Positions 35,959 through 46,700 of a stretch of DNA of 64,000 bases are shown here, one piece after another. Every line of letters begins with the position of its first letter. The stretch's first letter is position 1. The notes under the pieces were generated by a model that saw only the letters and a program-made list of their open reading frames with translations, was not told the DNA's origin and ran no database searches. The DNA comes from Nitrospira sp. Lineage in GTDB: Bacteria > Nitrospirota > Nitrospiria > Nitrospirales > Nitrospiraceae. A program made the translations under genes and the position numbers. The stretch is taken from assembly GCA_016715825.1 (NCBI GenBank), contig JADJXO010000001.1:619001-683000 (forward strand), written 5' to 3'.

Positions 35959-37512
35959 ATGATCACCGGTGACATCAAGAATCAGATCGATCGCATCTGG
36001 GACTCGTTTTGGTCCGGGGGAATTTCGAATCCGCTGGAGGTGATCGAGCAGATCACGTATCTGCTCTTTATCCGCCGTCTCGACGACTTGCATACACTCG
36101 AAGAGAACAAGGCCAACCGGCTCAAGCAGCCGATGGAGCGGCGGGTTTTCCCAGCAGGCAAGGACTCCAAGGGGCGGTCCTACGAGGACTATCGTTGGTC
36201 GCGGTTCAAGCACTTCGCGCCGGCCGAGATGTTCATTCTGGTCGGCGAGCACCTCTTTCCATTTCTGCGCGCTGATCTCGCGCGTCAGCTCGGCAACGGC
36301 GACTCCACCTACGCGCACCACATGAAGGATGCGCGGTTCACCATCCCGACGCCGGCGCTGTTGGCGAAGGTGGTGGACTTGCTCGACCATGTGCCGATGG
36401 AGGATCGGGACACGAAGGGCGACGTCTACGAATACATGCTCGCCAAGATCGCCACGGCCGGGCAGAACGGCCAGTTCCGCACGCCACGTCACATCATCCG
36501 CTTGATGGTCGAGCTGACTGCGCCCCAACCAACTGACGTGATCTGCGACCCTGCCTGCGGCACGGCGGGTTTTCTGGTGGCGGCGGGCGAATACCTGCGC
36601 GAGCGGAATTCAAATCTGTTGCACGATAAACAGTCCAACGAGCACTTCCACCATGGGATGTTCCACGGCTTCGACTTCGACAACATTATGCTGCGGATCG
36701 GCAGCATGAACATGCTGCTGCACGGGGTAGAGAGCCCGGATATCCGCTACCGCGACTCACTCGCGCAGGACCATGCGGGCGAGGAGGAGAAATACACGCT
36801 GGTGCTGGCCAATCCGCCGTTCGCCGGCAGCCTGGACTACGAGGGTACTGCTAAGGACCTGCTCCAGATCGTCAAGACGAAGAAGACTGAGCTGCTCTTC
36901 CTCGCGCTCTTCCTGAGGTTGCTGAAGCCAGGCGGACGCGCGGCGGTGATCGTACCAGACGGGGTGCTCTTCGGCTCCAGCAAGGCGCACAAGGAATTGC
37001 GGCGCATCCTGGTGGAAGACCAGAAGCTCGATGCGGTGATCAAATTACCGGGTGGGGTGTTCAAACCCTACGCCGGTGTCTCCACCGCGATCCTCGTCTT
37101 CACGAAGACGAACTCCGGCGGCACGGACTTCGTTTGGTTCTACGATGTCGAGGCCGACGGCTGGAGCCTCGACGATAAACGCACGCCGCTTCTATCCGAA
37201 GACAAACTTGGGCCCACGCCACGCTCGCCGCTTGCCGACGACGAACATCCGAAGAACAACCTGCCTGACGTGCTGACGCGATGGGTACAGCGCGACGGCA
37301 GCGAGCGCGAACGCCCGCGCACCGCGCAGAGCTTTTGTGTGCCGAAGGCCGACATCGCTGCACAGGGTTACGACCTCTCACTCAACCGCTACAAGGAAGT
37401 GGTGCACGAAGCAGTCGAGCACCGCCCGCCGAAAGAAATTCTCGCCGAGCTGGCGAAGCTGGAGGAGGAGATCCAGCGGGGGATGAAAGAGCTAGAGGGG
37501 ATGCTGGGATGA
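35959..37512 (+). CDS. hsdM: Type I restriction-modification methyltransferase subunit HsdM
   Basis: HsdM is the N6-adenine methyltransferase subunit. The 517 residues start with the HsdM N-terminal helical domain (DIKNQIDRIWDSFWSGGI) and continue with AdoMet motif I DPACGTAGFLVAAGEYL near residue 196 and the catalytic NPPF near residue 284 (LVLANPPFAGSLDYE). The C-terminal coiled coil (EILAELAKLEEEIQRGMKE) contacts HsdS. GGAAGGA precedes the ATG. It overlaps hsdS by four bases (ATGA). This is the only intact core gene of the restriction island. Confidence 0.95.
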   Translation: MITGDIKNQIDRIWDSFWSGGISNPLEVIEQITYLLFIRRLDDLHTLEENKANRLKQPMERRVFPAGKDSKGRSYEDYRWSRFKHFAPAEMFILVGEHLFPFLRADLARQLGNGDSTYAHHMKDARFTIPTPALLAKVVDLLDHVPMEDRDTKGDVYEYMLAKIATAGQNGQFRTPRHIIRLMVELTAPQPTDVICDPACGTAGFLVAAGEYLRERNSNLLHDKQSNEHFHHGMFHGFDFDNIMLRIGSMNMLLHGVESPDIRYRDSLAQDHAGEEEKYTLVLANPPFAGSLDYEGTAKDLLQIVKTKKTELLFLALFLRLLKPGGRAAVIVPDGVLFGSSKAHKELRRILVEDQKLDAVIKLPGGVFKPYAGVSTAILVFTKTNSGGTDFVWFYDVEADGWSLDDKRTPLLSEDKLGPTPRSPLADDEHPKNNLPDVLTRWVQRDGSERERPRTAQSFCVPKADIAAQGYDLSLNRYKEVVHEAVEHRPPKEILAELAKLEEEIQRGMKELEGMLG

Positions 37513-37733
37513 AAGTCTCAGCCAGCAAGCTTGGAAGCTTAGCTCGCGTGCGAACTGGAAAATTAGATGCGAATGCGAGTTCGCCTAATGGCAGTTATCC
37601 ATTCTTTACATGTGCAAGAGAACCACTGCGCATCAGCAATTTTACCTTCGATTGCGAATGTGTTCTTGTTGCAGGTAATGGAGATCTCTGACCTTACCCC
37701 GATTTCACAGACACCTGTATAAGGAGGAGTTTG

Positions 37734-38048
37734 ATGAAATTGGAGGGCAGCATGAGCACCAAGACGAGACGGCAGTATACGGAAGAGTTTAAGACAGAAG
37801 CAGTGCGGTTGGTCCGAGACTCGGCACGACCGGTTGCGCAAGTAGCCAGAGACCTGGGCATTGCCGACCATCTGCTCTACCGCTGGCGGGTGGAGCAGCA
37901 GCAGGCGGAGGAGCGTGGAAAGACGCGGCAGGACCTCCGAGCTGAAGAGGCCGAACTGGTCCGACTGCGGCGCGAGAATGCTGTCCTAAAGCAGGAGCGA
38001 GATTTTTTAAAACGTGCGGCGGCGTTCTTCGCGAAGGAGTCCCGATGA
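37734..38048 (+). CDS. IS3-family transposase OrfA
   Basis: A 104-residue helix-turn-helix protein (TEEFKTEAVRLVRDSARPVA, RDLGIADHLLYRW) with a leucine-zipper-like coiled coil (LVRLRRENAVLKQERDFLKR) and the AAAFFAKESR ending. AAGGAGGAG precedes the ATG. The end overlaps the orfB start as ATGA. OrfA binds the element ends and combines with OrfB by frameshifting in this family. Confidence 0.88.
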   Translation: MKLEGSMSTKTRRQYTEEFKTEAVRLVRDSARPVAQVARDLGIADHLLYRWRVEQQQAEERGKTRQDLRAEEAELVRLRRENAVLKQERDFLKRAAAFFAKESR

Positions 38049-38902
38049 GATATCGGGTGATCCAGGAACACGACCGTCGCTATCCCATCCGCCTCATGTG
38101 CCGAGCCCTAGCCGTATCTTCTGCAGGATATTATGCCTGGCGGGCACGTCGAGACCCGGGCAGTAGCCAATCGAGGCCTGTTGACTGCAATTCGGGCGCT
38201 TCACCACGACAGTCGCCAGACCTACGGGAGTCCACGAATCTGGCGAGCACTCCGTGCACAGGGCCACCGGGTTGGAGAGCATCGCATCGCTCGGCTGATG
38301 CCACGCTGGCATCCGAGCCAAGACGGTGACGAAGTGGCGTGCTACCACGCAGTCCCAGCATGCGTTCCCCGTGGCCGCGAACACCCTGGCTCAGGTCTTC
38401 ACCGTTGAGGCGCCCAATCGAGTGTGGGCGGGAGATCTGACCTACATCTGGACGGGAGAAGGCTGGCTCTATCTGGCCGTCCTGCTCGATCTGTATTCAC
38501 GTCGGGTCGTGGGCTGGGCCATGGGCCAGCGATTAACCGGTGAGCTGGCTGAGCAAGCCCTGACGATGGCCGTAATGAACCGCACTCCCAGGGCGGGGCT
38601 CGTGCACCATTCGGACCGCGGCAGTCAGTATGCCGCGACGAACTACCAGCGCCGACTGGCTGAGTACGGCCTCATTCCCAGTATGAGCCGCAAAGCGTAA
38701 TTGTTGGGACAACGCGTGCGTCGAGAGTTTCTTCGGGACGCTCAAGCGTGAGCTGGTCTATCATCGGCACTATATAACCCGAGACGAAGCCATGCAGGAG
38801 ATCTTTGAGTACATTGAGGTCTTCTATAATCGGCAACGACGGCACTCAACCCTCGGGTATAAGTCTCCAGCTGAGTATGAAGCGAGGGCCGCAGTCGCGT
38901 AA
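38045..38902 (+). pseudogene. IS3-family transposase OrfB, three frameshifts
   Basis: The DDE integrase core is spread over successive frames: RYRVIQEHDRRYPI and SSAGYYAW, then RALHHDSRQTYGSPRI, then VWAGDLTYIWTGEGWLYLAV and VHHSDRGSQYA, and finally [16 protein letters not shown] with the catalytic Glu. Breaks lie near 38155 (GGG for GG), 38300 and 38695. Each acts as a one-base insertion, and removing three bases leaves 285 codons, the normal length. As read, no active transposase is made. Confidence 0.88.
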
Positions 38903-39837
38903 CCACGTGTCCACGAAATCAGGGGAAGATCAACTCAACGTTAAGTACTACAATGGCAAGTTCGATGCCTATCAACGGACTTACGTAATTGAATCACTAG
39001 ATAAGACAGCCTTAGATGTTCGATATCTTTACCGTTTTCTGGACTCGTACTTGGAGTACCTACGACGTCTGAGTATTGGCGGAGTAATCAAGTATATTAA
39101 GCTTGAAAATCTAACCGAGGCGCGCATCCCTCTTCCGCCTCTCCCTGAGCAACGGAAAGTAGTGGAGATTTTGGACAAGGCGGACGAGCTGCGGGCCAAG
39201 CGCCGCGCCGCCCTCGCCCAGCTCGACACCCTCACGCAATCCATCTTCCTCGACATGTTCGGCGATCCAACTACGAATCCGAAGGGATGGCCGCAAGAAG
39301 ATTTGAAGACCTTTTTCTTCTTCCGTACAGGAAAGCTTGATTCCAATGCGGCGGAACCAGGCGGGAAGTATCCGTTTTTTACCTGCGCACAAGAGAATTT
39401 CCAAATTGACACTTTCGCATTCGACTGCGAGGCGCTGCTGCTTGCTGGTAACAATGCAAATGCCGACTACTCAGTGAAGTACTACAAAGGTAAGTTCAAC
39501 GCATATCAACGGACCTATGTGATTACTCTGCAGGACGAACGCAACTCCTATGCGTACGCACGATTTGTTCTCGAACATAAGTTGGCAGAATTAAAACGCA
39601 TATCAAAAGGTACAAATACAAAGTATATAACGTTGGAACTTCTCAACCGCATGCGGGTGCCAGTACCGCCTACAGAACTACAAGAGCGATGCGAGAAGGT
39701 GGTCACACAAGTGAATCAACATAAAACAGCTAATCTGACCACAGCGTCAAAATTCGACACTCTTTTTGCGTCTCTCCAACACCGCGCCTTCCAAGGAGAT
39801 CTGTGGCTAGGTTCTGATGAGGCATCGGAGGTGGTCC

Positions 39838-42541
39838 ATGAGTTCGGTCGGTGACCAGATTCAGAGCGCAGATGCGGCGATCTGCCAGAACATCGAATCG
39901 CTCGGTGACCAGCGTTCATTGCTCTCGCAGAATGTTCTTGCACAACTGCGGAATCTCGTTGAGGGCGTGGCGGTCCGTCTTCACACGGGCTCACCTGATG
40001 CTGAATTCAAGTACCCCGCGGTAAAACCTGCGCTCGACTTCGTTAAGAGCAAGGGGAAGTTCAACTTCCTCGGCAAGTTCCACAAGCTGATAGAAAAGAG
40101 CGCTTCTCACTACACTTTGGACGGTGATGCTTCCGAACGGTTGATGCTCAAGTACTATGAGTATCTCTACCGCATCCGCAGCTTGCTTCAAGATAACTGT
40201 GGGCTCGCATTGCTGGCAAACCTCGAAAAGTTCCCCGTAGACCTCGATCCGTCGCTGCAGGAGTACCACGAGAAGATCGCCGCAAGAATTGAGGCGAGCC
40301 GTGCATCACGGCCAGACAGTGGTGCGCGAGATAGGTACCACATCCATAAGACGCGCCCGTTCTTCGTCAGCGGGAAAATCTACTATGAGGTAACCTTCTA
40401 CCGCGCCGTCAACAAGGTGAGCAAGTTCGATCGCATCATCGCCTTCACCAATATCGACATGGCTGATAAGTATGCGGCCATGTTGACGCTCTTGCAGGAC
40501 TCGATTGAAGTGCTTCGCCAGACGATGCCGATTACGATCATTTGCGATTGGGAGGTTTCGATCCGCCCTTGCGAGTTCGACAACTTCGCACGCCTTCTGG
40601 GCATGACGACAGAAGTTCGGACCAATTCGGAGGAGTATCGCTATCTGATGCGGGGCCTGACCGTGCGCTCTGGCAGCCTGCTCGATTTGTGCGATATGCC
40701 AGACGCTCAATACTCGGCGCTGCGGGCGGCGGGGACGGCCAGTATGGACAAGCCGCAGATCTTCCCCGTGCTGGATGACGCGCGTCGCATCGTGAGATCA
40801 GCCGCTCCCGGTCACATCGTCCTCCGTTATCTCATGCTGCGAATGCACAATCAGATACTCAAAGCTCAGTATCACCCGGATGGCTGTGGTCCTCTCTCCA
40901 ATCTCAAGCTCCCCTACGGCTGCATCCCGTTCGACAACATGCCGTTCTGCACCTCGTTGCCGGGGCACAACCCACGGTACTGGGACCTACTGGAGAGCCT
41001 TGATGTGACCGGGCGGAGCCACGAACTCCTCGCTCGATGCGTGAAAAACAACGTAGAGCGCAACGGAATTCTCTACACGGCCGCGGTTGATCTAAAAGAG
41101 TTCGGAGTGGTCAATGAGGTGATCTCTACCTACAACGATAAGCTGTACTTCAAGCATACGCATCGTCGACTCGTGCTCGACAAGGAACACGTCTTCATCA
41201 GTGGGTATGAAGAAGATACTGTCTCTATTCATAAACAAACTGAAAGAGAACGCTTCATCTGGGATTGCCGGCTACACCCAAGCCGTCGTGCGCTGGCTCA
41301 ATGAAACATCTCGTGGCATCGATGACCCAATGAAAGAGGATGCGCTCAAGCAGCTATTCAGCCAGTCTCGCGTCGCCCTGATCTATGGGGCAGCCGGCAC
41401 TGGGAAGTCAACGATGGTGGATCACATCGCGCACTACTTCAACGACAAGAAGAAGCTCTTTCTCGCGCACACCAACCCAGCGATCGACAATCTCAAGCGC
41501 AAGGTAACCGCGCAGAACTCGGATTTCCGGACGATCAGCAGCCAGATCTACAGGGGTGACGCCGATACGGTGTACGATGTCGTCATCATTGATGAGTGCA
41601 GCACCGTGAGCAATGCAGACCTGATCAAGGTGCTGGACAAGACCTTCTTTAAGTTGCTCGTCCTCGTTGGTGACGTCTATCAGATCGAGTCGATCCAGTT
41701 CGGCAACTGGTTTGGAATCATCCGTTCATTCATCCCGAGTACGTCTGTATTCGAGCTGACGACGCCTTTTAGAACCAAGAACAAGTCACTCTTGGGTTTC
41801 TGGAACAAGGTGCGAGCCATCGAAGATGACATCGCCGAGGTCATGGCTCGCAACGGGTACTCGACTGTACTAGACAAGACGCTGTTCGAGACCGGAGGGA
41901 AGGACGAGATCATCCTCTGCCTGAACTACGATGGCCTCTACGGCATCAACAACATCAACCGATTCCTCCAGAGCAGCAATCCCCAGGCAGCGACGACGCG
42001 GGCGCGTCTCGATGTACAAGGTCGGTGACCCTGTTCTCTTCTACGATACCGAGCGGTTCCGACCCCGTCATCTACAACAACCTCAAAGGCCGGATCAGGA
42101 GGCATCGAGCACGTCCCCGGTCGAATCCAGTTCGACGTCGAGTTGGATCGACCGCTCAGCCAATTCGACATTAATGGCACTGATCTCGAATGGATGGGTG
42201 ACTCAACTGTGCGCTTCTCAGTCTACCAGTACGACACCAGTGATGAAGACGATGACTCATTGAACACGACCGTGCCATTCCAGGTGGCCTACGCAGTGTC
42301 GATCCACAAGGCGCAGGGCCTCGAGTACGACTCCGTCAAGATCGTAATTACCGATGCCAATGAAGACGACATTACACACAGTATCTTCTACACAGCCGTA
42401 ACGCGGGCACGTAAGCACCTGCGCATTTTCTGGACCCCAGGGACGCAGCAGCGCGTTCTAGAGCGCCTCCGCCTCAAGGCCGACATGAAAGACGTCGCTC
42501 TTCTGGCTAGCCGTCGTGGACTTACACCGGTCAAAGGATGA
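39838..42541 (+). pseudogene. Restriction-island SF1 helicase with large N-terminal domain, four frameshifts
   Basis: The rebuilt protein is 899 residues (2704 bases minus four). Residues 1-460 form an uncharacterised domain (ICQNIESLGDQRSLLSQNVL, HKLIEKSASHYTLDGDASER, YGCIPFDNMPFCTSLPGHNP). The rest is a UvrD/RecD-like superfamily 1 helicase: Walker A GAAGTGKST, VVIIDECSTVS, LVLVGDVYQIES, SIHKAQGLEYDSVK and YTAVTRARKHLRIF. The breaks are near 41225, 41999, 42064 and 42095, each equivalent to a one-base insertion; three are in short homopolymers. GGAGGT five bases before the ATG at 39838 makes the start firm, overlapping hsdS by 17 bases. Position between hsdS and fic implies a restriction or defence role. 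Confidence 0.75.
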
Positions 42542-42548
42542 GCTGAGC

Positions 42549-43598
42549 ATGTCACTGAGACCGCGTTTCACGATCACAAATCCGATCACCGCCGCGCTCA
42601 CGGCGATCGAACGGACAAGGGGATTTTTGGAGGCGGCCACGCTATCGGAAGATTGGATCGAGCGCATGAGCCAGCGTGCGCTGCTGCTGGAAGCGCACCA
42701 CACCACGCACATCGAGGGTACCCATCTCACGCTCGATGAGGCCGCGCGTCTGTGGGCCGGTGGAAAGGTTGAAGGCGCCAGCCGTGATGATGTCCGTGAG
42801 CTGCTGAACTACCGCGAGGCATTCAATCTGGTCGCGGAGTATCTGGGCAGCGGCGAGCCGATCACCGAGGCGCTCATTCGTGAGATCCACCAGCGGCTGG
42901 TCGAAGGCGTGCGTGGCGGTGCTGCTCAGCCCGGACAATATCGCCTGATTCAAAATTACGTCGGCAACAGCCACACACGCGAAGTCATCTATACCCCGCC
43001 GCCACCTCAAGATGTCTTGCCGCTGATGCGCGAGTTGGTCGAGTGGCTACGCACCGACACAAGCATCCATCCGGTGCTGGTGGCCGGCATTGCGCAGTTT
43101 CAGCTTGTGCATATCCATCCCTTCGTCGACGGCAATGGTCGCACGTCGCGCCTGCTCTCTACATTCTGCCTGTATCGTTCGGGCTACGACTTCAAGCGGT
43201 TGTTTACGCTCAGCGAGTTCTATGATCGCGACCGTGCCGCCTTCTATCGCGCTATCCAGAGCGCGCGCGAGCAGGGGATGGACCTGACCGGCTGGCTTGA
43301 GTACTTCGTGGATGGGCTTGCGACCCAGATGAACGAGGTCCGACAGCGTGGGGAACGGGTGATTCGGCGCGACGTGCTCGTGCGCCAGCATGGGCTGAAC
43401 GAACGGCAGGCAGTGATGGTCGAGGCACTTCTGGAGGGCGGCCCGCTCGGCATGGAGGAGGTCGAGGCCATTGTCCCTGGCGTCACTCGGCGCACTCTTC
43501 AGCGTGACCTCCACGGTCTCGTGGAAGCGGGGATTGCGGTCGCTGAAGGAGCCGCGCGGGCGACCCGTTATTCGTTGTCTGGCAAGGGGTTACGATGA
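42549..43598 (+). CDS. Fic-domain protein with autoinhibitory helix and winged-helix tail
   Basis: The 349-residue protein has the Fic catalytic motif [12 protein letters not shown] (about residue 198), which usually transfers AMP from ATP to a hydroxyl side chain. The inhibitory helix motif [S/T]xxxE[G/N] is present as TTHIEG near residue 56, so the enzyme is self-restrained. The C-terminal 80 residues ([34 protein letters not shown]) form a winged helix that probably binds DNA. The ATG at 42549 is seven bases beyond the helicase stop. The frame is intact although its neighbours are not. Its role inside a type I island is unknown. Confidence 0.9.
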   Translation: MSLRPRFTITNPITAALTAIERTRGFLEAATLSEDWIERMSQRALLLEAHHTTHIEGTHLTLDEAARLWAGGKVEGASRDDVRELLNYREAFNLVAEYLGSGEPITEALIREIHQRLVEGVRGGAAQPGQYRLIQNYVGNSHTREVIYTPPPPQDVLPLMRELVEWLRTDTSIHPVLVAGIAQFQLVHIHPFVDGNGRTSRLLSTFCLYRSGYDFKRLFTLSEFYDRDRAAFYRAIQSAREQGMDLTGWLEYFVDGLATQMNEVRQRGERVIRRDVLVRQHGLNERQAVMVEALLEGGPLGMEEVEAIVPGVTRRTLQRDLHGLVEAGIAVAEGAARATRYSLSGKGLR

Positions 43599-43601
43599 AT
43601 C

Positions 43602-43638
43602 GCGACAGAATCGCGACACATATTGCGACAGAATCGCG
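43602..43638. repeat. Direct repeat between fic and hsdR
   Basis: GCGACAGAATCGCG occurs at 43602-43615 and 43625-43638. Each copy contains CGCG/CGACA motifs and is partly palindromic. The pair sits directly after the fic stop and about 95 bases before hsdR, a plausible operator position. Confidence 0.4.
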
Positions 43639-43731
43639 CCAACAATTGTGCCGTGAATCGCAAGTCCGAACGCTGTGACAAGCTATGACACCGGGCTGTG
43701 ACATGAAGCAGTCAGAGCAGCACTTCTTGTT

Positions 43732-46700
43732 ATGAGCCAATTCATCTTCCTTCAGCACGAATGGGCGACCGTCTTCGAGGCGGCGTCAAAAGCCGAAGCG
43801 GCAGTGCAGGCTGATCCTCGCACGGCCTGCTTCTATGCCCGCCGCACGCTGGAGCTGGCGGTGGGTTGGGCTTATAAGCATGACCGCCGCTGGGCTGCCC
43901 CACCAGGACAACCTCTCCGCGCTGATCCACGACCCCAGCTTCAAGCAGGCCGCCGGCGAGGCGGTCTTCAGCAAGGCGCGGGTGATCAACAAGCTCGGCA
44001 ACCGCGCCGTGCACAGCCACCGGCCGATCCCGGACGAGGACGCCCTGGCCGCGGTGCGCGAGCTGTTCCACATCGCGTACTGGTTCGCCCGCACCTATGC
44101 ACGGATGGGCCGACCAGCGCCGGGCCTCGTGTTCGACCCAGGGGCGCTGCCCGGCCGGCGCCAGCCCAAGGCAGACGCCCGAGCAGCTGCAGCCTCGAAA
44201 CAGGACTGCGCGAGAAGGACGAGAACCTCGCGGCACTGCTCGCCGACAAGACCGCGCTCGACGAGGAGCTGAAGCGCCTTCGGGCCGAGGTCGCCGAAGG
44301 CAAAGAAGGCCGCAGCGGCGCAGCCGGACACGCACGACTACTCCGAGGCCGAGACCCGCGACTACTTCATCGACCTGCTGCTCAAGGAGGCCGGCTGGCC
44401 GCTCGACCAGCCGCGGGACCGGGAGTTCGAGGTCAGCGGCATGCCCAACAACCAGGGCAAGGGCTTCGTCGACTACGTCCTCTGGGGCGACGACGGCAAG
44501 CCACTGGGGCTCGTCGAAGCCAAGCGCACCCGGCGCGACGCGCGCGTCGGCCAGCAGCAGGCCAGGCTGTACGCGGACTGCCTGGAACGCCAGTTCGGCC
44601 AGCGCCCGCTGATCTTCTACTCCAACGGCTACGAGCACTGGATTTGGGACGACACCCGCTACCCGCCGCGGAAGATCCAGGGCTTCTACAAGAAGGCCGA
44701 GCTCGAGCGCCTGATCCAGCGGCGCGGCACCAGACGCCGGCTTGCCGAGGCGACCATCAATCCAGGCGATCGTCGAGCGCCACTACCAGGTGCGGGCGAT
44801 CCGCCGCATCGGCGAGGCCTTCGAGCGCGACCACGACCGCAAGGCGCTGCTGGTGATGGCCACCGGCGCCGGCAAGACGCGCACGGTGATCGCGCTCGCC
44901 GACCTGCTGATGCGCTGCAACTGGGCGAAACGCGTTCTGTTCCTCGCGGATCGCGTGGCGCTCGTGAACCAGGCGGTGAACGCCTTCAAGAGGCACCTGC
45001 CCGACGCCTCGCCGGTGAACCTGGTCACCGAGAAGGACGCCGAGGGGCGGGTCTTCGTCTCCACCTATCCGACGATGATGGGGCTGATCGACGAGACGCG
45101 AGACGGGCAGCGCCGCTTCGGCGTCGGGCACTTCGACCTGGTGATCATCGACGAGGCGCACCGCTCGGTGTTCCAGAAGTACCGCGCCATCTTCGACTAC
45201 TTCGACTCGCTGCTGGTCGGGCTCACGGCCACGCCCAAGGACGAGGTGGACCGCAACACCTACAGCCTGTTCGACCTGGAAAACGGCGTGCCGACCGACG
45301 CCTACGGTCTCGAGGAGGCGGTGCGCGACGGCTTCCTCGTGCCGCCCAGGGCCGTGTCGGTGCCGCTCAAGTTCCAGCGCGAGGGAATCAAGTACGACGA
45401 GCTGTCGGAAGACGACAAGGACCAGTGGGACGCGCTGGAGTGGGACGAGGATGGCACCGCCCCCAATCGCGTGGAGGCCGAGGCGGTCAACAAGTGGCTA
45501 TTCAACAAGGACACGGTGGACAAGGTGCTGGCCCATGTCATGACGCGCGGCCTGACGGTGGCGGGTGGCGACCGGTTGGGCAAGACGATCATCTTCGCCA
45601 AGAACCAGCAGCACGCCGAGTTCATCGCGGAGCGCTTCAACGCCAACTACCCGCACTACAAGGGCGAGTTCGCGCGCGTGATCACGTTCAAGACCGAGTA
45701 TGCGCAGAGCCTGATCGACGACTTCTCGAGCAAGGACAAGGCGCCGCACATCGCCATCTCGGTGGACATGCTCGACACCGGCATCGACATCCCCGAAGTG
45801 GTGAACCTCGTCTTCTTCAAGCTGGTGCGGTCGAAGACGAAGTTCTGGCAGATGGTCGGCCGTGGCACGCGGCTGTGCCCGGACCTGTTCGGGCCGGGTC
45901 AGCACAAGACGTTCTTCTATCTCTTCGACTACTGCCAGAACCTCGAGTACTTCAGCCAGGACATTCCTGCAACTGAAGGCAGGGTCGGTGCTTCCCTGGG
46001 AAAGCGGCTCTTCACCGCACGGTTGGAACTTTTGGCCACATTGGATACGACCTCACAGGACAAGCTCGTGACGGCGATGAAGGAAGCCTTGGCAACGTAT
46101 GGTGGACCGTCGACGAAGGATGACCTGAGGCAGTCCATCGCGGAGCTGCTGCAACGGGAAGTGGCCGCCATGAATCTCGACAATTTTGTGGTGCGACCCC
46201 ATCGGCGCCTGGTGGAAAAATACGCCAGGCCCGAGGCCTGGGTGGTGCTGGCAAACGAGGCGCTGGCCGAACTATCTCATGAGATCGCAGGGCTTCCCTC
46301 TGAGCTCGACCCCGAGAACGAAGAAGCGAAACGCTTCGATCTGCTTGCACTCAACCTCCAACTGTCCTTGCTTCGGCTCGAGCCAAGTTTTGCGCGACTG
46401 CGCGATCGCGTGAAGGAGATCGCTGGATTGCTGGAAGAGAAGAGCGCCATCCCGATGGTGCGTGAGCAAATGGCACTGATTCAGGATATTCAAAGCGATG
46501 AGTGGTGGCAGGATGTGACAGTTCCTATGCTGGAAGCGATGCGCCGTCGACTGCGCGGGTTGGTGCAGTTTATCGACAAGCGCCAACGCAAGCCCGTCTA
46601 CACGGATTTCGAGGACCTGATAGGCGGCGAGACCAGTTTCACATTGCCTGGTTTATCAGTCGGGACTGATCACACGAAGTTTGTCGCGAAAGCGCGGGCG

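Larger units (their letters stand above)
37689..38933 (+). mobile_element. IS3-family insertion sequence inside hsdS
   Basis: The 1245-bp element is bounded by imperfect inverted ends, TGACCTTACCCCGATTTC at the left and, reading inward from the right, TGATCTTCCCCTGATTTC (15 of 18 identical, one base inside the edge). The host bases CTC occur on both sides (37686-37688 and 38934-38936), the 3-bp target duplication typical of IS3-group elements. Deleting the element plus one CTC restores the hsdS frame exactly. It carries orfA intact and orfB with three frameshifts. Confidence 0.88.
37509..39854 (+). pseudogene. hsdS: Type I specificity subunit HsdS, split by an IS3-family insertion
   Basis: Codons 1-60 (37509-37688) end in LVAGNGDL and resume at 38934 with LNVKYYNGKFDAYQRTYVI after removal of the element and one CTC copy, giving 366 residues. 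The rebuilt protein has two target-recognition domains with a central helix (LPEQRKVVEILDKADELRAK) between them. The two domains are clearly homologous: RTGKLDAN with RTGKLDSN, and KYYNGKFDAYQRTYVI with KYYKGKFNAYQRTYVI. HsdS selects the DNA target for both HsdM and HsdR, so the insertion should disable both activities. A frame from 38805 can be translated, but its first 40 codons belong to the IS. Confidence 0.9.

Noticed and set aside
41190..42110. Programmed ribosomal frameshifting in the helicase gene
   Set aside because: There are four breaks, three within about 100 bases, without a common slippery heptamer or a stimulatory structure. Errors or decay explain them better.
43602..43638. 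A short CRISPR-like array
   Set aside because: There are only two copies of 14 bases with a nine-base spacer and no cas genes.
43732..44856. Separate short genes in the first kilobase of hsdR
   Set aside because: The fragments are successive pieces of one HsdR protein read in shifted frames; the order of domains is unbroken and five one-base corrections join them.
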